Position numbers and translations under genes: made by a program. Shown here one piece after another: positions 56,571 to 64,000 of a stretch of 64,000 bases of DNA; within the stretch, counting starts at the first letter, position 1; every line of letters begins with the position of its first letter. This DNA is from Luidia sarsii (taxonomy: Eukaryota > Echinodermata > Asteroidea > Paxillosida > Luidiidae). Location: contig OX465112.1 of assembly GCA_949987565.1 (NCBI GenBank), positions 12,044,536 to 12,108,535 on the forward strand. Direction: 5' to 3'. The notes beneath the pieces were generated by a model. That model was not told the DNA's origin, did no database searches, and saw nothing but the letters and a program-made list of their open reading frames with translations.

Positions 56571-56819
56571 TTGGCGAGAACTATAGTCTATTTTCGGGGT
56601 TTGAGAGCATGAAGATTTCTCGAAAAGTACAGCATCCCAGACCGTACAATTTCAAGCATGAGGATTCTATCATATAACCATCTACAAACACTAACTCAAA
56701 TTACCGAAATGCAAATGTAAAAAAATAAATAATAGGACATAAGGAGGTCACTGACGTTTCGATCCTATAGCCAGAGAGCAAGGACGCTTTCTCAAAGGCA
56801 GAAAAAATGCCATTGATGA

Positions 56820-57010
56820 TTGCAGGGTTCGAAATTCACGACGGCCACGGCAGCCAGTGGCGTCGATGCCCTTCGACTGGCCGTGGTGGCCATTATAAAA
56901 AAAAACGTGATTCGACGGCGGCCAGTTCTGCCGTGCACCATTGATACTTTTGGCCGTGGTGCCCTTCTGCGCGGGCCTGTTTGATCGTTGGATAATTTAA
57001 ATCATGAAAG
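56820..57010. other. GC-rich CGGCCACGGC-type segment
   Basis: GACGGCCACGGCAGCCAGTG and its partial inverted echo CGACTGGCCGTGGTGGCCAT. Possibly part of a dispersed repeat; not identified. Confidence 0.35.
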
Positions 57011-57174
57011 TCCTTGCCCAAAACGAGGCGATTAACGGATTATGTGTAGATATTGTTGCGATTATTATTCCGAAAAGGAGGAGCTTCTGCGTCTGCTGAC
57101 AAAAAAAATCCATGTTTTGTGTTCCCTGTGTCTTCTCTATACTTTCATTTCTATCTGCACATAGAAACGAGCGT

Positions 57175-57302
57175 TTGCCGTTGTCTTTTATTTTGCCGCT
57201 GTCTCTAATTTTGCCGCTGTATTTTATTTTGCTGCTGTATTTTATTTAGCTGCTGTATTTTATTTTACCGTTGTCCTTTTAGGCATTGTCCTTTAGTTTC
57301 AC
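57175..57302. repeat. 21-bp degenerate tandem repeat
   Basis: TTTGCCGCTGTATTTTATTT repeated about six times with drift. Confidence 0.85.
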
Positions 57303-57479
57303 CATGGAGGTTGACGCATAAGTTTTCATTTGACGGTTGTCTTTTTTGCCCCAATGGCCGCCCATACTTTCGTTTGTTTTTCTCGGTCACTCAGTCCGTC
57401 GTGCACAACAAACAATATGATGTTATAAAAAGCTTCAGATCCGCGTTTCCTGGGTCTATCCGGACTCCTAAGTCCCTCA

Positions 57480-60060
57480 TTCATTTGTGCACATTTCACG
57501 AGTGGAAGCGGTTGGTATTTCGTTGCCCGTAAACCGCTGTTTCGTTGTTGTTTTCTTCTATCCCTTGTTACCCTGCCTGTATAGAGAAGAAAGAGTCTTG
57601 CCTCTTTCAAAAAGCTCCATATTGTTGTTACCTTGGCTAGATTCTCTCCTCCGTTAGGGCGACCATCCATCATTCATTGTGTACATTTCAGCGTTGCTAT
57701 TTTGCTACCCATAAACCATTTTTTCATCTGCTTTTCTGTCGCGCCAGTCGCGTGCAAATACATATGATTGACAATATTACAAAACGCTGCATGTCTGTGT
57801 TTCCTGGGTTTTTCTTACCTATTCTTTTGTGTGTATTTGACGTATGGAAGGGTTGGTATTTTGTTGCCCGTAAATCGCTGTTTCGTTGTTGTTTTTTGCT
57901 GTCCCACAAACCCCGTTTTGCCTCTTTCAAAAGCTCCATATTCATGTTTCCTTGGCTAAATTCTTCGTTAAGGCGACCATCATTCGTTTGTGTAGATTTC
58001 ACGAGTGGAAACCGTTGCTATTTTGCTACCCATAAACCCGTTTTTCATCTGCTTTCCTGTCGCGCCAGTAGCGCGCAGAGACATACAATTTACAATGTTA
58101 GAAAAAGCTTTATATCTGTGTTTCCTGTGTTTTTCAGTACGCGTAGTCCCTCATTCATTTGTGTACATTTCACGAGTGGAAGCGGTTGGTTTTGGTGCCC
58201 GTAAACCGCTGTATCGTCTGTTTTGGGTTTTTTCTGGCCACATAGCCTGTAGGCACAGTCTTGCTTGTTGAAAAGCTACATATTCAGTGTTTCCCTAGCT
58301 CGTTTTCAGTAAGGGCGTCCCCGACGTTTGTGTACATTTCACGAGTGGAAGCGGTTGGTATTTTGGCGCCCGTAAATCGCTGTATCGTCTGCTTTGGTTT
58401 TTTCTGGCCACATACCCTGCCTGTACAAGCAGATAGAGAGAGATGAGTGTCTTGCTTGGTTGAAAATACATATTTAGCGTTTCCAAAGCTCGTTTTCAGT
58501 TAGGGCGTCCCAATCGTTTGTGTACATTTCACAAGTGGAGCCCCGTTGCTAAAAGCTACATATTCAGCGTTTCCTAAGCTCGTTTTCAGTTAGGGCGGCC
58601 CCATCGTTTGTGTACATTTCACGAGTGGGGGCCGTTGCTAAAAGCTACATATTCAGCGTTTCCCAAGCTCGTTTTCAGTTAGGACGTCCCCATCGTTCGT
58701 GTACATTTCACAAGTGGAGCCCCGTTGCTAAAAGCTACATATTCAGCGTTTCCCAAGCTCGTTTTCAGTTCATCGTTTGTGTACATTTCACGAGTGGGGG
58801 CCGTTGCTAATTGCTGCCTGTAAACCGCTGTTTTCATGCGTTTTTCTGTCCCGCCAGTCCTGCAAATTCATGCAATTTACAACAGTTACAAAACGCTCTA
58901 TATCAATGTTTCCTGGAGCTCTCCGTACGCGCATGTCCCTCATTCGTTTGGGTGTTTTTCACGAGTTGGAAGCGGTTGGCATTTTGGTGCCCGTAAATCG
59001 CTGTTTCGTCTGTTTTTCTGTACCGCCAGTCCTGAACAAAACTCATTTTGCCGCACTCTGAAAAGCTCGACATCTTCGTGTTTCCACGCCAGGTTTTCCG
59101 ACTGCGCTCCCGGTTCCCCNNNNNNNNNNNNNNNNNNNNNNNNNNNNNNNNNNNNNNNNNNNNNNNNNNNNNNNNNNNNNNNNNNNNNNNNNNNNNNNNN
59201 NNNNNNNNNNNNNNNNNNNNNNNNNNNNNNNNNNNNNNNNNNNNNNNNNNNNNNNNNNNNNNNNNNNNNNNNNNNNNNNNNNNNNNNNNNNNNNNNNNNN
59301 NNNNNNNNNNNNNNNNNNNCTCCCCATTCATTTGTGCTCATTCTGCGCGTGGAAAGCCCAGCAACTGCCGCAACGCAAATAACGCTGTTTCGTCGGTATT
59401 TCTAACCCAAGTCTTGCACATGAACACACAAATTAATGTACAACAAAAAGCCCCACATCTGTGTTTTCTGGGTCATTTCGCACGCGAATGTCCCTCACCC
59501 GTGTGTGCTCATCACACGCGAGGAAGCGCGTGGTATTTTGCGGCCAGTAAACCGCTTTTTCATTCGTTTTTATGACCAACCACTCTCACACAAATACATG
59601 CAATTTGCAACATTACAAAAAGCTCTCCATGTCGATATGTCCTGCGGGAACATTCTCATTCTGTTTACTAAGGTTCACGCATGGCAAGCGGAGCAGTTTT
59701 GCCACCTATAAATCGCTGTTTCGTCCATTTTTCTGTCTCAGCAGTCGCGCGCAAAATGTATCGATTTTTCCCATGCAAAAAGCTTTATATTAACGTTTCC
59801 AGGGTCGTTCTTCTTCGTGAACATTCCCAATTCCTCTGTGCTTATTGGAAGCGGTGAATGATGATTGTGTCACTTCTAAGTAAACCACTGTTTCGTCTGG
59901 TTTCGTAACCCACCAAGTCACTAAAACAAAGCGACGGATTTTGCCTCACAAAAAATGATTGATCTGTGTTTCCTGATTCGTTCTGTCCGCAAATGCTACT
60001 GGCTGAAAATGAAACCACAGTTTTGTCTGATTTTCTTGCCCACTAACCCTGCACCGAGAT
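57480..60060. repeat. Diverged satellite with about 170-bp monomers
   Basis: The anchor CCCGTAAACCGCTGTTTCGT recurs at 57526, 57710, 57870, 58033, 58199, 58371, 58819, 58993, then beyond the gap at 59375, 59546, 59707 and 59880, mostly spaced 160-184 bp. Other fixed blocks: TGTGTACATTTCACGAGTGG, CGCGCCAGTCGCG, AAAAAGCTCTATAT, TGTTTCCTGG. The first monomers alternate two types (CGCTGTTTCGTTGTTG versus CATTTTTTCATCTGC). Between 58450 and 58810 a shorter unit of about 100 bp is amplified. Confidence 0.85.
59120..59319. other. Assembly gap (200 N)
   Basis: A run of 200 N inside the satellite; the size is a round placeholder, so the true length is unknown. Confidence 1.
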
Positions 60061-61430
60061 CAGTTAGGAGCGCAATACAAAAAGCTAAAAAACTTCCCAT
60101 TCCGGCGCTCGTAATTTTGTGCGGCTTAACGCGCAACCGGTTTTGCCGGTGGGATACGCATATCTACCCGACTTCCTTCTAGTCTTTTCTACACAATAAA
60201 TGGTCGGCAGATTGGCACCAAACGCTTCATTTTGGTGGTTTTGCCGACGGTAGTCCGTTACATCGCCGGTATCGACATTTCCCATTGACACACACCACGG
60301 ACGAACGTGGTGACATAAACCTCCCACAGTCGCTCCACAAACCTCAGGTTTGACAGTTTTTCTTACCTCGAGATGCCTTTGTTTTTCTTCAGGTGGACGA
60401 ATAAAGAGTTTTGACCATCCGTCCCCCTCATGTGAGGACGTCTAGTTTTTGTGTGCGGTTAAGCGAGGCGGCCCGGTGTACAAAAAGCTCCATTTAGACG
60501 TTTCCAGCACCTCCGACGTTACGGACACCTCCCCGCTCACTCGGCGCTTGTCCCGTCGTGAGGAGCCTTCCGCGGGTGAACCACCTCAATGGAGGATTTG
60601 GTAGGCCTGAGGACCGCATCACTCCACACGGAGAGGTTCCATTAGGCCGAACGGGGTTATTTCAGTGTCAATGGGGCTGTCGCAGTGCCCTTTCCAAAAC
60701 TCGCTAAGCAATCAAAAAATGTAGACACTTTTACAAAAGTATTTGATTACATTGTATCAGCGAATCAAATGTGGCACAAATTCAGGAGGTCCGTGTGTCT
60801 TTTGTCAAGGATTTATCCGTCTGGGGCTCTTTGTGTGTAGTACAATGGAGCTTATCTGTAGGTGCGTAGACTGACAGATACACTTTGACCGCATACTTGC
60901 CTCTCCACTCCAGCCGACAAATCTTCAGAGTGGACGGCCCCAATGGAGCGTGCAATTAGCGGTGAATTTGAAGGCAGCAGCGACCGCATTGGTTGTGGGG
61001 CTGTGTGCCACTTGCCAGCACATCGTCGTCATGCATGGCGGACCATCCACAATGAACTTGAAGGCCCACAATCGCGCAATTGTTACCGCTAATCTGGCTA
61101 TTCATGCAGCATCTGACGTGTTTGTCATGCTACATACATATTGCTGAAAAGGTTCTTTGCCTAAAATGTGGACAGTAGCGGCGTCCAAATTTCGAAAGTA
61201 CCAGAGTGGCTGTAGCCGCCGTCATCAGTCCACAACGAGGGTTGATAAACCGCTCGAATGGCCAATTTTCTAGCATCACGGACCGCACGACATCGCGCGG
61301 TGCGTGGCTGCACAAAAACCTCTATAGCAGCGGTTTTCGCTGGTGCGCAATTCCATTCGCGCAGTGGTAATGAGGCGTGCTTCGCATAGAGGGAGCAGTG
61401 GAATTGAAGCAATAAAAAATGGATAAGTTA
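60061..61430. other. Satellite edge and unassigned sequence
   Basis: Satellite-like pieces persist to about 60520 (AAAAAGCTCCATTTAGACGT TTCCAGC). Beyond that I recognise no family and no gene. Confidence 0.45.
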
Positions 61431-61439
61431 CCTGAGGTA

Positions 61440-61645
61440 TCATTTCAGCTATCCATAGATGGCGGCCTTCCTAAATAGTCAACTATGTTAATAGTAGTCA
61501 ACTTTTCTTGATATTCCCATCTGAGCTAGCTATCCAGCCCTTAGATAGCGGCCCTCCAAATAGTATTTTTATCTTATTAATAGTCAACTTATCTTGATGA
61601 TCCCACCTGAGCTGTCCAGCCCTTAGTTAGATGGCAGCTTTCACG
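61440..61645 (-). repeat. tRNA-derived SINE fragments (family 1), three partial heads
   Basis: CAGCTATCCATAGATGGCGG CCTTCCTAAATAGTCAACTA, CTATCCAGCCCTTAGATAGC and CTGTCCAGCCCTTAGTTAGA TGGC: repeated A-box ends of family 1 in series. Confidence 0.7.
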
Positions 61646-63135
61646 AATATCGTCACTATTCAATGAACAGCTGTAATTTTGTAATAAACCGAGATGGATT
61701 TTTTAACAGGCAATTTCGACAATTATTTCTCTTAAAAAGAAAAGAAAATCAATTGGAGTAATTAGCAACTCAATCAAAGACAACAAACTCAGCACTCCAT
61801 TAAAAAATCAAAGATGGGAATCATCAAAATTATTCAAATCCAGGAGTTTTCTTTTTAATCAAACTTTTTCTGTTGTTGTGCCTCACAGAAAACGCTGCAA
61901 TGCTTACAATAAAACAAAACCAAGTTACTGTTTGGGTCATGGTGGAGGACAATTTTTCTTTTCAAAACAGGGTTTTGTCAGAAATGGGTGCATCAACACT
62001 CAACAGCCAATTAATATAACCATTACTGTGGCCATCCAATAAATAAATATAACATGATTATTAAGTTTAAAAACAGGTAATGCCAAATGACGTACATGTA
62101 TCTTTGTAAGATAATCTTAGAAGTCAATCAAATAAAATGTGTTCTTTGCCGTGAAAATTTAAACAATGCCTCAAGGGGAACAATTGGGATACTTTTTAGA
62201 TTTAAAATTTAAACAAAATTCAAATATGATTTTACAGGGAGAAATGTCAGTGAATATTTGTAGGGTTATTAATTTAATCTTACTTTATTCCTTCAGTTGT
62301 TTTATATGCTTTGTTATTGAGTTCCCACGATTTTTGTAGTTTCGATTCTGAAGACTGCACAACGTCTAAAAAGTTTATAATTTCTGCTTCTCTACACAAA
62401 TTACAATGCATCTATCAATAAATAATGTTTGCTTTTCTCATCCAATGCTACACTCACTTATTTACATAATTTATAAAAACAAAACATACATTCTGAATCA
62501 GAAGACACAAAGTCAAAATCTCAACAACAAAATCCCACAATTTCCTAAGAAATTATTTGCACTAAAGTGTCTGTAAACATGAGATTGCAACTCACAGGTC
62601 CAGTAAGGGACAAATTACTTGATATTTCCCGGTTTCAGCGATCAAATGCGAGCATCCTTTGCATCTTATTTGTGTCAGACAACCGTGGATTTGAGTCAAT
62701 CAAAAACTTTCCATGATTTCAGTTCTATGAGTAACAATGTTGGAAAAAAGGTGGCTAAAAAAAATGAATATTGCATCTTGTCCATGCCTTAGAGAACTAT
62801 AGGCTCAAGAAAAACACAACTATTATAAGAGCATTATTAGTGATGTCTAGTTTCTAATGTGCGACATTGCTAAATGTGCGACATTGCTAAATGTGCCACG
62901 TGATCGTGGTGAATATATTGTGGTGACCAGCTTTTGAAATGTTTGATGCCACCTAGGGACCCCAAAAACCAACCTCTTTAAAATTGTATCGTCATAAATT
63001 TGCTAAAATCCCTGATTGTGGATATACCAAATGCTTTTGCTTATAAAAAAGACAAGCAGGATGTGTTTTCCCATATTTCATAAGCTGTTCATATTTAGAA
63101 ACCGAGATTGCCTTGTTTTCTTATTCTTTGAAAAT
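61646..63135. other. AT-rich stretch
   Basis: No gene or repeat recognised except a short duplication CTAAATGTGCGACATTG at 62855-62895. Confidence 0.45.
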
Positions 63136-63137
63136 CC

Positions 63138-63515
63138 ATTGGAACCTTTGACACACGAAAGGTGACCTGTCTTCAAATCATAACCTTTAACAGCACATGG
63201 AAACCTCCCAAACCAAGCAGTAACCTTTGACATCACTTGATAACCGTTGACACCATTATGGTAACCTTTGACATCACCAAGTAACCTTTGACCACCAAGT
63301 AACCTATGACCACCAAGTAACCTATGACCATTGAAGTTACCTTTGACATCACCTTGCAATCTTTGACATTGCCAAGTTACCTTTGACATCACATGGCAAC
63401 CTTTGACATCGCCTGGCAACCTTTGACATCACCAAGTTAACTTTGACATTACCTGGTAACCTTTGACATCATCTTGTAACCTTTGACACCATTGTGTTAA
63501 CCTTTGTCCCAGCGT
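63138..63515. repeat. Degenerate 20-bp tandem array
   Basis: ACCTTTGACATCACCTGGCA and variants (CTTTGACCACCAAGTAAC) about 17 times. Confidence 0.92.
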
Positions 63516-63982
63516 AGTTTCCAAGAACACTCGTATACTTACATCTACACAGATAGCACCAAAATTGCACAACACATAACGCCATGTCACAGCGAATACC
63601 TCAAAGACACCATCAATTCTTTGGGGGCTTTTTGCTTTCTTCCTTTTAAACCTTAATTTGTTCATAAAAAAAAAATGGCAACACTCTTTGGGATAGTTGT
63701 TCCCTGTCCCTCAGTTTATAGAATGACGACCTCATTCGTCCCTCCGAAAAAGCTTTTTCCAAAGGCAACGCCAGCATAGTGGGACCTTTCATTATAGCTG
63801 TGAATACATTTTCCAGACGTCCATTACAAAATCCGACACCAAATCTGTCCTCCCCCCGTCAGGTCCCGGGTCGGAGAGAAATGACCCAGGCAAAATGTCT
63901 CACTCATGGACAAATAAAGCCCATGGCAACTGCTGGGCCTATTTCACAAACACACTGAACCTAGCATTATCGTGCCACTGAC
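63516..63982. other. Right flank
   Basis: Nothing recognised. Confidence 0.4.
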
Positions 63983-64000
63983 CAGGGGCCAATTTCATAG
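63983..64000 (+). mobile_element. Start of another CAATTTCATAG MITE, cut by the window edge
   Basis: CAGGGGCCAATTTCATAG is the end sequence of the family at 10567 and 13008; the rest lies beyond the window. Confidence 0.55.

Larger units (their letters stand above)
55560..56805 (-). mobile_element. Penelope-like retroelement fragment flanked by hammerhead-like motifs
   Basis: The 3' coding end of a Penelope-like element (connector and GIY-YIG domain, see 55859 and 56256) lies between two copies of the dispersed motif in the same orientation: 55562-55622 (downstream side) and 56742-56805 (upstream side). This fits pseudo-LTRs. The reverse transcriptase domain is absent, so the copy is 5'-truncated or internally deleted. 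Confidence 0.75.

Noticed and set aside
57677..58204. 175-codon plus-strand frame with repeated FTSG.R..F.T.KP motifs
   Set aside because: Follows the periodicity of the 170-bp satellite; the monomer length is not a multiple of three and frames break between monomers.
58836..59575. Several open frames crossing the N gap
   Set aside because: They are open only because unknown bases are translated as X.

Overview
The window is eukaryotic, AT-rich draft sequence with one 200-N assembly gap. It is dominated by a single very large gene on the minus strand, read from 43.2 kb down past the left edge. I recognise it as fibrocystin-L (PKHD1L1): signal peptide, 14 IPT/TIG folds, a PA14 domain, a cupredoxin-like module, two G8 domains and parallel beta-helix (PbH1) blocks, in the same order as in the vertebrate protein. 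I could place 50 coding exons (about 10.4 kb, roughly 3,454 codons) with GT/AG sites and matching phases; two junctions are uncertain. The last 800-900 residues and the membrane anchor lie off the left edge. Exons are GC-rich and introns AT-rich.

The host is probably a marine deuterostome. The repeat set (two tRNA-derived SINE families, the foldback family with a CAATTTCATAGAGCCGCTTA end, Penelope-like elements) looks most like an echinoderm, perhaps a sea star. That is recall-based and only moderately confident.

Introns hold most of the novelty. Many carry tandem arrays placed directly against splice sites: (TC)n before exon 45, (CCCT)n before exon 16, an 80-bp array that copies the acceptor of exon 23, a 37-bp array beginning about 20 nt after the donor of exon 33, and a fully repeat-built intron 28. 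The 37-bp array, read in the sense of the gene, contains about 15 exact copies of a sequence fitting the histone mRNA 3' stem-loop consensus. A dispersed motif of about 40 bp resembles a hammerhead ribozyme core and also flanks the one recognisable Penelope-like retroelement fragment (55.56-56.8 kb, GIY-YIG endonuclease domain), suggesting it is that element's terminal repeat. It occurs more than 20 times, five times as facing inverted pairs.

Right of the gene (43.3-64 kb) I find no convincing protein-coding gene. This part holds a putative promoter, foldbacks, a 108-bp array, the Penelope-like fragment, a diverged satellite of about 170 bp spanning the N gap (57.5-60.1 kb), SINE fragments and AT-rich sequence.
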